DNA from: Rotaria socialis
Taxonomy: Eukaryota > Rotifera > Eurotatoria > Philodinida > Philodinidae
Assembly (NCBI GenBank): GCA_905331475.1
Contig: CAJNYU010002647.1
Coordinates: 62,001-126,000 of the forward strand
Length of the DNA: 64,000 bases
Direction: 5' to 3'
The notes under the pieces are model-generated. The model saw only the letters and a program-made list of their open reading frames with translations, did no database searches and had not been told where the DNA came from. Below, piece by piece: positions 1 to 14,538 of this stretch (position 1 is its first letter; each line of letters opens with the position of its first letter). The position numbers were made by a program, and so were the translations under genes.

Positions 1-1257
1 GAATATGTAAATAGTGATTCTCTTATCATGAATGAGAATTTCAACTCGTTCAAATTTTATTCGATGATAAAAATATCTTTCTGTTTGGTTCATGTTATAT
101 ATTTTCAATAATTATTTTTAGTTTCACTATAGGTTGCCCAGTATGAGCAAAGATTTGTTTTTTTTTATACAAAAGACAACATGATTATTGTTGTAGTGTA
201 TACAAATAAAATTCGAAATGATATTCAAAAGTGTTACTAATAATTTTACTCAATTAGTTTAACTTCTCAGAGCTTTTCAGTTACTTTATTTTATAGATCT
301 TGTTTCAATAAACGTCTCATTCAATTCATCACTAAAAGTTGATTTCTGGAAGTTTAAAAAACGATGAGCAGAGAGAATACTAAAATCTAGGAGTGTGTCA
401 AAGGATCTCTTTATAAAACATTAAATGAAAAACTAAATATTGAAAAACAAAATAGTAATACCAATGCTAATTGTTCAATGCATAGTGGAATTTACGGATC
501 TAGCCTATTCTTTCATGTATATATAAATAAACAAAAAGTTTTCTTTTTGCCGATATTTTATCGTTCAAAAAAAAATAATAATCAAAAGACTTGAAATTTA
601 TCAACAACAAAGAAGAAACAAATATTCTAATAGTAAGTTTGGAATTATATGATAGATGTATTTCATTTTCCATAATATATTTTTTAATAGCTATTTTAAA
701 ATAAAAAATAAACTGCATTAGGGAAAAAAAGACTTTCATTTTTAAAAATTACCTTTACTGATGTTTTCTCTTTCTTTTCTGAGTAGAAACTTGAAGAGAG
801 TCTTTCGTTTGAGTATGTTCGATAAATGAAAATTTTGAGTCAAGGAATAATGGTAGGAGTAATAGCATTTACATCAGTTTCTTTCATTCTTTTTTCTTTT
901 TTTTTACTATTGAAAGCAATCAATCAATATGAAATGAAAAATAGAGAACGAAGAGCTTCAAGAGCATTTTTTGATTCTTAAGTTTATGTTGAACAACTAT
1001 GATTGACATTTTTTTTGTTTCTATGTACCTCTTTGATTTTTCTCTTGCCTAACAATTGCTCATTGTTTGCGTTGTACTTGGCCTATACATCATGAATAGG
1101 TTCATAGTAGCAAGCAAAAACTAGTATAAATATCACTTTTTTTCCTAAAAATATTTTCTCTCTTAAATATGTATGTATGTACATATATATATATATATTA
1201 AGATTTCTGATTCTAAACTTTCGCTAATGATTTCAAGGTAGTATGATCGAAACTTAC
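1..1257. other. AT-rich non-coding stretch, probably 3' part of the coiled-coil gene
   Basis: No convincing open frame. A possible tiny minus-strand exon with AG/GT borders lies near 753-782 but cannot be tied to the gene upstream. The remaining sequence is T- and A-rich with a short TA run near 1180-1197. The 3' end of the coiled-coil gene that begins at 10562 should lie here or beyond the window edge. Confidence 0.4.
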
Positions 1258-4200
1258 ATTATCTGAATAGGCTTCAAGCTCGTGTTTGTACTGAAAAAAG
1301 ACGAAAAAAGGATTTTAATGAAAAGAAAGCATCGTTTCGATGAATATACCTGGTTGATTTGTGTTTCGTAGATTTTATTTTGACTTTCGAATTTCTATTA
1401 TAAATAAAATACAGTAAAGTTACAAACAAATAGTTGAAATTATTGATTTAACTTACTTTGATCCGATCATTTTGTGTATTTAATTGACTTGTATATTGCT
1501 TTGATATTTCATGTTTAATAGCTCGATTTGCTTCTTCTGCTCTATTGAGATCTTCTCTGAAATGACCAATATCGACTTCATAATTCTATGGAAAAAAAAC
1601 TATGATAGACAAACAAAAATAATAATAATAAACGACTAACTTGCATCACTTCATGTGCTTTGTGTAAATCATGTTGAACTTTCTGCAATTGACTTTCAAG
1701 CTATGCGAATGAATGGATGTATTAATATATATTTAGATGAGTTGCAAAAAAAACATGAAATTTTACATTAGTAATTGTAAGACTCTTTGTTACAATTTCA
1801 GTCTCAGCAGTCTGTTTTTCTATCATAAGACTCTAAAGTATAACAGTACTCAAATGATATTTAATTAAGATAGAAATTCGATCACTCACGTCGATTTCAT
1901 TTTGCGTAGCTTCGCTTAATTTACTATAACGATCAACATACTTAAGAGGAAAAGAAGATTTTTCTGTTTGATATATATATATGTATATGACACGGAAAGA
2001 ATTCTCTTCTTACATCACTTTCATATTCTTGAAGAAGTTCAACACGAATTCGAATGGCAATATTATCTAATTCATGTTTGAGAGTCTATGAGGACAATGG
2101 AGAATACTATTGTATTTTAACTAATTTCTTGTTCCGTTAAACTTACAGCATTTTCTTCTGTTAACAATTGAAGATCTGCTAGCAAGCTACGTTTGTCGTG
2201 GTCAAGACCTCTGCATTCATGTACTTCTGTTTCATATTTACGTCTCCATTCCTATGTTCCAAAACGAAAATGATCATCAGATAATAACCGATTTGAATAA
2301 TCAATCAATCATTCATTCTTTATCTTACATCAATTTGTAGAAGCATATCGTCACGCTGCATCTTTGAATTTTCAACTTCACGCTGAAGTATAGTAAGTTC
2401 ACTTTGATATTTTTTCCTTTCGTCTTCATAATCATGAAAACGGTTTTCATAAACAGATAATTTCGATGTCAACTAATTAGAAGAAGAAAAAAACGAAGAA
2501 TTCATTCTATGTTTTTTCTCGAAATAGCTTTTTTTTTCATCTACTTCATCATTGATTTTTGTCATTCTGATGAATTTCTTTTCATTTTCTTCTAATTGAT
2601 CTTCGAATGTCTAAAAATATTGATTATCAAAAAACAAATTAAAAACAGAAACTATATCCTTGTTGCTTACTTGTCGGTGAAGTTGTAGAATTTCTAATTG
2701 ATCAATTAACGTGTCTCTTTCCTAAAAACATATTTGTTCATTTCGTTGTTGCTTTATATTATTTATGCTTTACTTTCATATATTGAGTTATTTGGTCTTG
2801 CGTATTCTATTAATAATTAAATGTTAGAATATATGCATATATTAAAAGTGAAATTAATTCTTACTTGATGAAGAGTATCAAATTTATTTTGTTGTTCTTC
2901 AATAATCAATCGTGCCTAACAAAAAGTAAATAAATATTAAAAAATAATAATAAACATTCTTTTACTTCATCACGTTCAGTTCGAACTTCATTGTACAGAC
3001 TATTAGAAGTATCTAGTTCACTTTGTATTTGAGTAACTCTAATTTTAACAAACTAAAATAGAATTTTGTACACGTAAAATTATTCAAAAAGTCAATATAG
3101 AACTTTTACATTGTATTCTTTCTCTAGACGAAGTCGTTCCTGAAAGAATAGAATGAAGAAATAAGATATGAATTATACAAAAATAATAACAAACAAAAGC
3201 TTACTTCTTGAAAGTTAACTTCCATCTCTTGATGTTCCAAATGAAAACTTTCAATTTGTGATTTTTGTTGCTATTCATTTAGAAAAAGATGAAAATCATG
3301 TAGATCAAAAAAAGAATATTTATATTTTACTTGAATAGTTCTTTGCAGTTCTTCGACATTAATGGCTTCGAAAGTATACTTCTGAAAAAGAAATAAACGA
3401 TGAGTTGGCATGATTATTTTCTATCTCGATAGATAACAACTTTTTAAAATGAATAAAATATTTGTGAATATTTTGTAAAAGGATTTAGATTTTTTTTCCA
3501 GGGAAAATCCTATTGGAAAAAATAACACTCCAAACGATCAGTTCATTTATTTCGATCGAGAATAGTTTGAAAATAAACTCGTCTCATCTCATAGGCAAAA
3601 TATTCTCAAATAAAATAATGTAGTCTCAAACTTCCTTCAAAGTTTTCTTCTCAAGTTGTACTTAATCTGCAAAGATGTTTAAGGTAATTTTGTTTTTCTA
3701 AAAGATTATTTGCCGAATATTGAACACTGTTGGACGAAGAAAAACATCAGAGTATTAATCATATTTTCTTCAACAACATATTTAGTTGATCTGATGAATA
3801 CAATTTTTAATATGTTTAGGAAAGAATTTCTGAAATTCATTTTTGACAATCATTTTAACGAAAATTTAATTCAGAACGGAAATCGAATTCCGCTTAGAAA
3901 GTTTGTTAAGCCGATTCATTCTTTTTCTTTCACTTATGTAAATAATAACTCAGATGGCAATATCTCAAAACTGCCTATAACTAAATCAAATATTAATCGA
4001 GCCGTGTCAAAGCATAAGAAGTTTTTCAAATAGATCACTATATAAATCTCATCTATTCTGTTAAAGCTATAACAAAAAAAGCCTAATCGAAGAAATTTCT
4101 CATATTTTTCAAGCTCAAAATTCTGAAAACAAAGCACGCATTGATATTTATAGGCCCATTACAGTTCGAATTTTACGAAAGATCAATTTAGAGCAGCTAT

Positions 4201-7200
4201 GATATTGATCTTTCTAATAAAATGTAACGTGTCATTTTTGAAGATTCGCCTCGATCGGAACGAACGATTCAATTAATTCCTGCATAACTATTACATATGA
4301 GTCCGAGAGTTTCGATTTCAGAGAAGTAACCGAAAATGACTAGACTCACTCATGTGGAGTATTTTAATGTTCATAGAGTAAACACAGTAGATTTGAAATC
4401 GATCTCGATTTTTTCATAATTCGAGACCAAGCATTGCTGTAGTCAACTTGTAAAAGCTGTTTCAATCAAGAGTTCTTTCAACTAAAATGATTGCTACCTT
4501 CTTTCTCATATATTTATTTACATAGGAATCTATTTTCTTTTCAAGAATAAACAAATCATTGAAAGCTGATACGATGGAGTCCAAGTTATTCTAATAAAAC
4601 AATAGCTAGCATTATAATTTTAAAACTTTTGTATAGAAAATATTCTAATGAGTTACGATACTGATCAATTTATAAATCTTTCAATAAAAGCTTCTTTTTT
4701 GAACTTTCTCCTGGTCCTAACAAAACTTTTCTATAGAAATTTCATCTATGATCGAATACATACTAATTTTTGATAATCTGTTTGTAGAACATTATATTTC
4801 TGTTGTTCCTCAGTTATTTCTATTTGAAGACTATGTATACCATCATTTAATGTCTAAAATATTCGCATAGAAATATAGATTTACTATTTTTTTTACAGCT
4901 TACTTGATTTTGTTCTTGTAAAATTTGTTTTTCCTGATGAATAAGATATTAAAATAATATATGAAATAATTAAGAATAAACAAAAAAGACAGTAACATAC
5001 TTCAGTATATTTTATTTCCATGTCGTGATAAGCATTTTGGAAATCGATTCTCGATCGATCATGTCGATTCTCAAAATCTTTTAGCTGATGATCAAGCTCT
5101 TGAATCTATGTGAAGAAACGAAAAAAATTCAGATCATAATGAAATTAATCTTCTAGTAAATTGTACTTGTATTCGTAAAGTATTCTTATCCTGTTCAAGT
5201 GTTTCGATTTTTATATCATATTTTCCTTGGATTCGTCTTTCAATTTCAGATTCACGGATTCTGTATTCCTAAATAATATATAATGATTGTAGGAAAACAA
5301 TAAAAATAAAATATATACTTGAATTAAAGTGTCTTTTTCGTGTATTATGCCTTGACTCTAAATTTAATAAATATTTTTCTTTAGTACATATATACGTGAT
5401 AAAGAGAAAAAAAGCATTTTTACATTTTCATAATCCCGTTTCAGTTTCGTTATATTATTCGTTAAAGTCGATATACTTTCAGCGGAACTTCGGATTTGTG
5501 TTGTCACTTGAGCAATAGCTGCATGAGGATTCTAAAGGTGAAAAATTCATTTTCAAGAAAAGAAAATATGTCAAAAATCCTACTTCAACGTTTGACGACA
5601 CACCAGTAACAGTCTAAATAAAATTAATATCTTATTTAAAAAAATAACTATTAAAAAACATAAATATAAATATTAACCTGTGATGTTTGTCGCGCGCTTG
5701 TGGATGTCTATAATATAGAATAATATCAAGTTACTATCAAGCTTGCTCTTTTAAACATACATCTGGTTTATCCTGTCGTACATTCAAAAGAGGAAGTAAA
5801 TCATTAATCTTTTGTCGTAATTGCTGTTCACTTCGTCGGAGTTCTTCACATTCATTACGTAGACTCTAAAAATCATCTTTATGAATTATTCAATAGTTAA
5901 ATTAATAAGATATTCATACTTCATGAAGTGTAGCATATGATTTAATTTGTTCGTTTAACCGTTGAAAATTCTAAAAATGAATTCATTAAATAGTGATCCA
6001 ATAAAAGAATACAATAAAATCGATAATCTCTTGATAATAATATACGAACTTCTGCAGTCAAATTGGTATCCAATGCTGGTAAAATTTGAACTATAGGAGT
6101 TCTTGGTGGGCTTGATGCCATCAATCGAATTTGATTTTCAAGTTGCTATATAGTTTTATAACGAAAAAATACATTTTTAGATTTTAATTTTCTTTTCTTC
6201 TTTTCTATGGAATCATACTTTATTGGTACGGCGTAGATGTTCAATTTCTCGACGGTATTCTTCAACATTGACATTGGAACTTGTTTGGTCTTGCTATATA
6301 AACAAACAAACAAAAAAAAAACCTTAACCAAAATGAAAACCATATGAATTTTAAATCATAAAATTTTAGATTAGATAAAAATCATTTGCTCCTTTTCTCT
6401 CATAATATTTCATCAAAAAATTGTGAACACTCATGTAAAGCATTGGAAAAAAATTAAGCAAATTAAAATTTCACCGGATTATCGTGAGTAAAATTTGATT
6501 ATAGAATATCAGTAATTGTGTATTTATAAAAAAAAACAAATCGGCATAGGAGAGTAGCTGAGCGGAAAAATTCAAAAAGTCACATGAAATACAAACCAAT
6601 GGATAAGAAAAACGAATTCGAGCAAGTAGAGGCTAAAACAAAATTTTTTTTGTTTTTTTCTGTTAAGATATATTTTGACTATTTTTCATAGAGACTACTA
6701 ATAAAAAAAATGATCGATCTTTTAATTTTTACCTCATGCTGATATGATTCATAGGCAGTTGATTTTTGTTTATGACCTGCTTCGAGATGCTACCGCAAAG
6801 AAAGCAACAAGAAATACATTAGAAAGATAAATAAAGTTTCGATGATTTTTTAAAATATTACAGCAATTTGTTTTTCATAATCCTGTTGTACACGTTTCAA
6901 TACACGTTCAGCTTTTGTTTTATGTTCTTGATTGAGTTGACTTTCGGCTTCATATTTCTGGCGAAGAACTTTTAAATCATTACTGCTCTATTGTAAAAAG
7001 AAAATGAAAAGAACAAAAGAAAATTTTCTTTTTCTTTTTCTTTTTAAACAAAGTTTTATTTACTTGAAATAACTCAGATTGTAGTGATTTAATTTGCTGT
7101 ATTAAATCGAAAAGGAAAACAATTAAATTGTTGTACATTTTCATGTTTGATTTTTTGTTACCTTTTCTAATGAAATAATTTGCTCTTGAAGTTTTCTCTC

Positions 7201-10200
7201 ACGATCAGAAAGTTGCAAAGTATATGTACTAACAGGCATATTGTTATCTATAATTGACTTTGTGAACGTTGCTCTTGTTGTTTGAATGTTTTTCTGAGAA
7301 GTTAAAGTTCCTGTTGGGTCATTAGAAAATTGGAGTAATTTTTGACGAAGTCGCTCATTTTCTTGACGAAACCGATCAAGTTCAGCTCTTAATGCATGTA
7401 GCTCATCAGTTTCATCATTTCCTCGATTACTGGTAGTTTGTGTCAATGATTGATGGCTTCGATAAAAGAAAAAAAATGAAGGTAAAAAAAAACTATCAAA
7501 AAACCACATCAAAGCAGACGACAAAAAAGAAATGTTAGGTTGTGTTTTTTGTTAAAAATGCTTCGATTATTATGCCTAATGGAATTAGTTACTACGTTAA
7601 AACTAGACATGTCTGACAAGCAGCGAAGAAGAATAGAAAAAAAATGAAAGTCCAAAATTGGATGTGCAAATATGTGTAGATATAGAAGTATTGTAATGAG
7701 CATTTTGTCGACACTCAGCATCACTTAATCCAAGATTTGTGTTTTTATTTACGAAAAAAAACTAAAAGTTTAGTATAGAAACGGATCTTGAATTTACGGA
7801 CAACGAGTACTCATAGAAAGTGTTTCGAAGTTAATTAGAGAACATATCAGCTTGTTTTCGGGTGATAAAAAAATTGAGGAAAGTTTCGAAATGAACGATC
7901 AATCGGCTACAGTATCCCTTTCTGATTAACCACTGATATAGAAGTACGAGTATGCGATCGTATTGTGGGACTAAATTAGTTATTGATATTAGATCTACTA
8001 ATTGCTGCACAATCGTTATATTTAATAGGTAAAGAAAAGCTCCTATTTTATATTAAAAAACTAGAAAAATCTATATTTAATATTAATAGTTAATATTTTG
8101 TCAATTGATTAGTTTACAAAACTCTAGAACAAATGAGACAATCACCTTGTATCTAAGTCATCATTAATGTATTCCACTTCATCATCGCTTGCCTCTCGTA
8201 TCACTGCTGATTGTGTAGCACCCATCGTACAACAATAAGTTGAATACTTTCAGTTGTATTTCATCTCTATTACTGCATATATGTTCGATCTTTCTTTCGT
8301 TTTTCCTCTGCTCATGCTTATTCTTGTATGGCTTCACTACTCTCCATAATACAGGCAAGTTATAGAAGAACAAGGGGCACCATTTGATTTATACAAAAGA
8401 GGAGAAGAAAAAGAGAAAGAGAGATTAAAATCACATCAGTCAACAGTTCAGTCTATTTCGTTAGGCGTCGATTAACTTGAGAATAAAACGATTACTTTTA
8501 AAAATAAAGATGAGAACATACGGAACGTATACATAGTTGACTTTAAATAAGCATAAACTAAGAGTAACATACCTGTCTGTCGGTAATCGTAGATGAACTT
8601 GATTGGCTGTATTTGTTGCTGATTCATTGTAAGACTAAAAAAACACAAATCAATGATCAATTAGAAAAAGAACACAATAACTATTTATCACTAATAGATT
8701 TAGTAGCTACGCGACCGAGAGACCGCTACAAATACAAGTAACGGTGACGATTTTTAGAATCTCCTTATGAAAATTTTGAAGAAGAAAAAGAAATATAATT
8801 TTAGAATTGAAATATTTATGTAAGAGATAAAATTTCATTTATTTAAGAACAATTCTAATGATCAATATACTTTTTCTTTTGTCTTTCTCATTGAGTGTTT
8901 TGAGTGAACTTCTAGAGAACTCGCATGATCGGTCGCTCCTTCTATTGCTAAGATCGATTTAGATTTCTTTTGAAAAAAAACCATTGACAACGAGCTCAAA
9001 AACAAAAATTTTGCAATTCTTTGTCGTCAATTAAAATTAAAATCTTAAATAACTTAGACTCAACTTATACGATTTATATCAGTATTGTTTTCATCCCAAG
9101 CTGATTTTTCATGGATAATTTTCTAAGATGTTAAATATTTTCATTCGTATAAAAATTTTATAACACCGATACAGTAAAAAGTACAAATTATTTACTTAAA
9201 ATTAATCAAAAGTAAATACAATACTTCATTTAACTCGAAAAGAATTTCGCAGAACTCGTCACCGTGTTTCTCTCTATATTAGATTCATCATCACTATGCA
9301 TAGATCTTACTGTTGCTGCTTGATCAATATGTTCATGGTGCGATGCTTGACGATAATTTGGTTGAATTAATGATGATGATGATGATGTGCTTCTATTATC
9401 AGATGGATTTTGTTGTTCGAGAAAAAATATGCGTAATTTTAAATCGAAATTTTCACGTTTAAGTTCTCCAACTACCTAGAACGAAAGTTGAAATTTTAAC
9501 TTATTCATATTAATGATATAGAAAAACGTAAGAGAACAAATCAGTTCAACTAACCGCTTCGTCCATGTGGTATATTTTTATCTCTTAAGTGTTACAATGC
9601 TAACGACATCAAACATGTACATGTATCTTCTATCTCACTTTTTTCATAGCCAGTCAAATAAAAATTAAATGACGAGAACAATCGATGAACGAAGACAAAA
9701 AAAAAGAAAAAGAAAATTTAATTTAAAAATATTTCGCTATTTCTCCAAAAAGAATATTTTTTCATTCCGATAATTACAAAAAACATTCATAATAGAAGAA
9801 ATAATTATAATTGTTATTTTTACAATTAGACAAAATAGAAACAGATCATAAATAAAAATAAAGTAAAAATCAAGAGTACTTCAAGTGTAGAGATGACAAC
9901 ACACCTTTAGACAGTATAGAAAAATTCGAGACACGCTTGCCAAAAATTATATGAAACGAAAGATATTTTCATCAATGATAGGAAATATTATTTTTCGTCT
10001 CAAATTAATAGATCCAAATAAAGAAAGTATTCATGATGTAGGACTTATACTGATTGCAATTTTTTTCTTTTCTTTTTTATAAATTTTAATGATAAGAATT
10101 AAATATATAAACGAAAGTCATTTTCGGCACATTCGTATCTATACGAAGATATGTAAAATATGTTCTATCTTATCACGTAATCAAAGTTTTCGTCTTAACA

Positions 10201-10562
10201 ATTTTAGTTGGAAAAACTACTGGTTATAGAACTCATCCTGAAAACATTAATAGTATTTTTATTACTTGTTCAGTCACTATTCGTGCAAATTTTTATTTAC
10301 CTAAGTAAATTACTTTGCTTCGAATGAAATAATAGATATGTGTGTGAAGAAAAAATACTGAAAAAAATAAAATAATAAATCAACCACTTACTGCATCATA
10401 TTCACGAACCGATTTTGGATTAGTCCCAGTAGTAAGATCGGGAAGTGAAACTAATGTTGACGTATTTTCTGTAAAAGAAAACAATAGATCTATGCATTTA
10501 TAATCAACATCCATATAATTAGACTTACCCGATGTAGGATCCTCTTCGTGACTAGTGTCCAT
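1258..10562 (-). CDS. CDK5RAP2: Centrosomin/CDK5RAP2-type coiled-coil protein with centrosomin motif 1 (3' end not seen)
   Basis: A long minus-strand gene of about 30 short exons with AG/GT borders. Exon 1 (10529-10562, starting MDTSHEEDP) joins exon 2 (10392-10468) and then an exon starting near 9477. The joined protein reads SVREYDAVVGELKRENFDLK and continues LRIFFLEQQ, close to the centrosomin N-terminal motif 1 (CM1/CNN_1N) of CDK5RAP2, myomegalin and centrosomin. In that family this motif recruits and activates gamma-tubulin ring complexes at centrosomes. Downstream exons (7141-7490, 5.0-5.9 kb, 1.26-3.4 kb) encode heptad-rich helices such as ELDRFRQENERLRQKLLQFS, as expected for a long coiled-coil scaffold. 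An 0.9-kb intron follows exon 2 and a 1.4-kb intron spans about 3393-4790. The splice path between about 8200 and 9310 is unresolved: one exon at 8580-8637 does not keep phase with its neighbours and may be an alternative exon or start. The C-terminal CM2 motif was not seen. CDK5RAP2-like by motif 1; the exact paralogue is uncertain. Confidence 0.75.
3710..4200 (+). pseudogene. Possible decayed coding fragment inside an intron of the coiled-coil gene
   Basis: Within the longest late intron of the minus-strand coiled-coil gene, the plus strand carries a 107-codon open frame (3710-4033). A second, frame-shifted open stretch at about 4080-4200 reads SLIEEISHIFQAQNSENKAR. Composition is protein-like (mixed charged, aromatic and hydrophobic residues, little repetition), but there is no recognisable domain, no splice pattern, and stops separate the pieces. 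It could be the remnant of an inserted gene or transposon, or chance. I do not recognise it. Confidence 0.25.
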
Positions 10563-12180
10563 GAATATTGTTAACAGACAATATTCGATTATGAATCACT
10601 ACTAGACAATATAATATATCGTTTATGATGTATTATTAGCTTCTAAGTATGAATTTTTAGTTTAACAATATCTAATTACATTTAACTAATTTATAAAAAC
10701 AGCAAATGAAGTACCGACTAACAATCTGGCAGATGATCTTAGAAAACATTTTCGCTCATGTTCAAGAAACAAGATGGCGCCGCTCTTTGATCTGTCAATT
10801 GCACGTGATTCTCGTACGAACGATGCTGACTAGAATTTTACGATGCAATCTGACGTTTTTGGAAAAAAAAGTTCCCTATGACGATTACGTAACACATTAA
10901 ATATGTGTACTACGGACGATTGCTCTTATACTAATAAAATGGATAGGAAGCACATTCTCTCTTTCTACATAGCTCTCTTATGCTTGCACAACAAACCATC
11001 TAATTTTGTTTAAATTGTAGATATCTCAACTGAAGTAAAAAAACGAGTTCTTAGGCTTGAAAAATCTTACCCATACACTAGTCTATATCTTTTTCTATTA
11101 AGATGTTTTGTATTCATCATGGTTTGTCGTTATCTATTCGTTCTCTCTTCTTGTTCTATTTATTTGACGAATATACTTTTTTTTCCAGCACATGTCTTTT
11201 TTTATTGTGGTTAAAAATAATAACATACACGGATAGCGTCATCGACTGCTGTTATTCTCGTTGCTGGCATCATTACCATTGTCGTCTAACATCACACATC
11301 GTGGTACGTTAACTATAGCGAAAGAGCTGAGAAAAAAGTGAGAAAAAGAAAAGGTAAGAAGACACAGAACAAAGCAGCAGCGAGTTGCAACGAAGAAAAA
11401 CACTAATGTATCTTTTTCTTATATGTGATGAGTATAGAACTTACGATGCCGATATACACTAACAGGTGGATATCATCTTCACAGACGGATTCGTTTACTG
11501 ATAAATACACCTGTCTGTATAACTTGAAAATATGTAAATATAAACGACGCAGAAAACACAAAATTATATCCATTCATACGTTACAAATCTGTTTTACATT
11601 ATTTTGAATATTTATATTTCAACGAGTTTTTGTAGTAATTCAATTTTTCTCATAAATAAATGAAAAACTTAATAGACATAATTGTGAAAAGAAAAAGAAT
11701 ATCGTGTACTGATTGTATAAATTATTTAGAAAAATCGGTTATACTAACCAAATGTTTTTTTTTCATACGAAACATAAATATTATTTCGCATAAAAAATAA
11801 ACATTTGTTTGACAATGATGATTGTAATAAATATCGATTTATGAATTTAATTTATCATGCAAATTCATTAAAAATGACATCGAAAAGAAGAAAAAATAGA
11901 TATCTATGATTCAATCAGAATACAAATTTATTATCAAAATGAATCTAGCTGCTTTGTTTTGTTCTTATATATATCACTAGATTTTCTTTTTGAATTATTA
12001 AATCAAAAGCAAATTTTTTTCTTCAGACAAATTTTGAGACACTATTGTTGTTTTTCGTTTGATAATATTTCTTTTTTATTGATATCAAGAATGATAAGAG
12101 AAGATTTGAACGGAAAGCCTTAGTTATTGGCCTTGATTTATACGAAACATGAAATAATCAGATACAATAGAAATTGAATA
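10563..12180. other. Intergenic region upstream of the coiled-coil gene
   Basis: This should contain the promoter of the minus-strand coiled-coil gene that starts at 10562. Small open frames here (for example plus-strand 10706-10900 and 11103-11312) lack family resemblance and splice partners and are probably chance. No tRNA, repeat array or other signal was recognised. Confidence 0.4.
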
Positions 12181-12181
12181 C

Positions 12182-14050
12182 ACAGAATTAATCAGGCAGT
12201 TATATTTCATACGGCATCTTGTTAAAGGTAAATATTTATTATGATAAGAAAAAAAAAGAAGAATTTTATTCAGAATCTAGATATACAAAATATTATATTC
12301 GTTTATTTTTTTAAGTGGTTTTTTGCGGTTTTACAGTCAATACTATATGATAAGAATGTTTATTTTTCATGTTGATTTCTCGATGAAACAAAAAGTAAAA
12401 GCCTTATTGTCAAGGTCTTCAAGAAAAAAAAGTGAATCTTTTTTTTGTTAACCGATAAAAAATGAATCGTTACAATATTATTATCATCGTAAAGTTATTT
12501 TATAGAATATAAAATGAATTATTCAATTAGAGGCATTACACTAATATTGATATTCTTGTGCAGATCTTGAAAATGAATATAATAAAGAAATGAAACAATA
12601 AGTATCACGTGATTGACATACAAGATAGAAATAGTTGAAGGGTGCAGATGTCAGTTGTTCAATTATACACAAGTGACTTGTTTTTTTTCTGTGATATTAA
12701 TATAACTTTCATAATATTTTTTGTTTTTCGTGTTTCATCTGTATTGATTGTCTAAGACTTATCATTAGCTATCATCATTGAAAAACGACACTTTTATATT
12801 AAGAGTAAGATTTGAAAGTATTACTTTAAAAGATGAATCGTAACTATAGAATTGTACTCATCATTAAAGTCATTTCATTCAGATTAGAGATGAGAACTGG
12901 ACACAGGACAGAAACATGAGTTCAGTGCTCATTTGTCATTTGCAATTTTCTAAAAATGGAAATTATAGTGTTAAATATTTGTCTTTTATCCAGGATCGTG
13001 GAAATTCTTGATTATATCATGATATGGTCTTTTTCTATGCATGACCTTCACCCTGTTCAAACAAAGCATGGTGTTACTGAAAGATCAACAACACATTTAT
13101 AAATCGAAGAAGCTTTCTTATTATAATACTATTGAGTTGTTCCATAGCAGCATCTGCGTTTCATAGAGAAAATATAGACACATCATTTTTTTTACATCGG
13201 TAGCAAAATACAAGACTGATTAAATTTTGATGAGCAAAAGAAAAGAAACTGTAGATGCTATTGTTCATCTTTATTTCTTGTTGTATTTTATTATTATTAT
13301 ACATTATTCATTGAATAATAGTGTAGTCTTATTGTTAGTAACAAGTATTTCTATCAAATAGTTAAAACAATAATTTTAGCCTATCAAAAACTCAATTCTA
13401 CAAATTATACATTTTTATTTTAGTTAATTTCTCATTTCATTATGTTTAATCTTTTTATCAACAATTATTCTATTCGGTTAAGAGCGATTTCGAAAATTAG
13501 TTGTTTAAAAAAAACAATTTTTTACTGATTAGTCTATAATGACCTTAAATAAGCCGATGATGATACCTATTATTTTAAGCAGGTTTTCCTATTACTCATT
13601 ATGCCTTCAATTATGTTGATATTTACGTCTGCAGGATTATTACATGATTTTCAGTGATAATAGGTTTAGACATCAATCTATTTTCATGTTAATCTAGTGT
13701 GCTTTACTGACGATTGCTAATATAATTCATTATAATCGATTTTCATTCTTCTGTTAGAATTGGATAATAATTGAATTACTTGAGATTTTATCATTTTGCA
13801 TTAGTTTTAATTATTTTGATCTTCTTATTCGATTGATGATGCATTATTATTGTAATAATAGTGTTCATGCAGACAGTTAGTCAATAAGGATTAGATAGAA
13901 ATTTTTCGTAAATATTAACTGGTGGAAATGTACATATTTGACTGCATAGTTTTTACTTATTTTTGAAATAAATTACTTAGATAATTTTTTTATTTGAAAC
14001 AATTTCTTAATATTCTATGATTGTTTATTTTTCATAATATATTGCATTAA
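12182..14050. repeat. Copy 1 of a diverged direct duplication
   Basis: The block that begins CAGAATTAATCAGGCAG recurs in the same orientation about 3.06 kb downstream. The first 480 bp (12182-12663) match the second copy with only about a dozen differences. Past that point copy 1 has about 370 bp missing from copy 2. The match then resumes near 13045 (AAAGCATGG, GAAAGATCAACAA, CATAGAGAAAA) and continues at much lower identity to about 14.05 kb. No open frame is preserved. Flanks are unrelated. Confidence 0.75.
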
Positions 14051-14433
14051 TTAAATTGTTCCTATGTGACATTCGAGATAGCCGAGTAACTAGCTAATGT
14101 GTCACCCCATACAACCATGAAACACATTCTGGCCGCATTTCAGTTTGTATTCTGAAACGCGTTGGAATATATTCCTATTATCTTATGGGTTCGATCGCTT
14201 TTAACGATTGAAAGAAGGTATCTGTTGCAGTCATATTTTATATTGATTGATTTATTTAGCTTGCATTTCTTCATGCTTTGTTTCTCGTATCCTAATGCTC
14301 ACTCGTCTCTCTCGCTCTCTCTCTCTGTCTTGAATCAATTCATTCTTAATAAAAACGAACATGGATAACGTAACAGAGATCTTTCAGTATTATCTCTGTT
14401 TCATTGAATGTTATAGAATCTATAGAGTCGATA

Positions 14434-14538
14434 AAACGCGTGTTACAAGATGCTCCTTTCAATGCACTGACTTTGCGGCAAAGCACTTAGGGCGTGGGTC
14501 TGGACATTCTCTTAGTATGTACCAATACACCCGCGTTT
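14434..14538. ncRNA. Possible structured RNA: GC-rich island closed by an inverted repeat
   Basis: A segment of about 105 bases, richer in G and C than its AT-rich surroundings, starts with AAACGCG and ends with CCGCGTTT, so its ends can pair. Inside is a perfect small hairpin, CTTTG-CGG-CAAAG. It does not match tRNA, 5S, U1 or U6 as I know them and has no visible B-box. A chance GC island or decayed element is equally possible. Confidence 0.2.

Noticed and set aside
6549..6620. TAGCTGAGCGG, resembling a tRNA A-box
   Set aside because: No B-box or cloverleaf partner follows; it lies in an intron of the coiled-coil gene.
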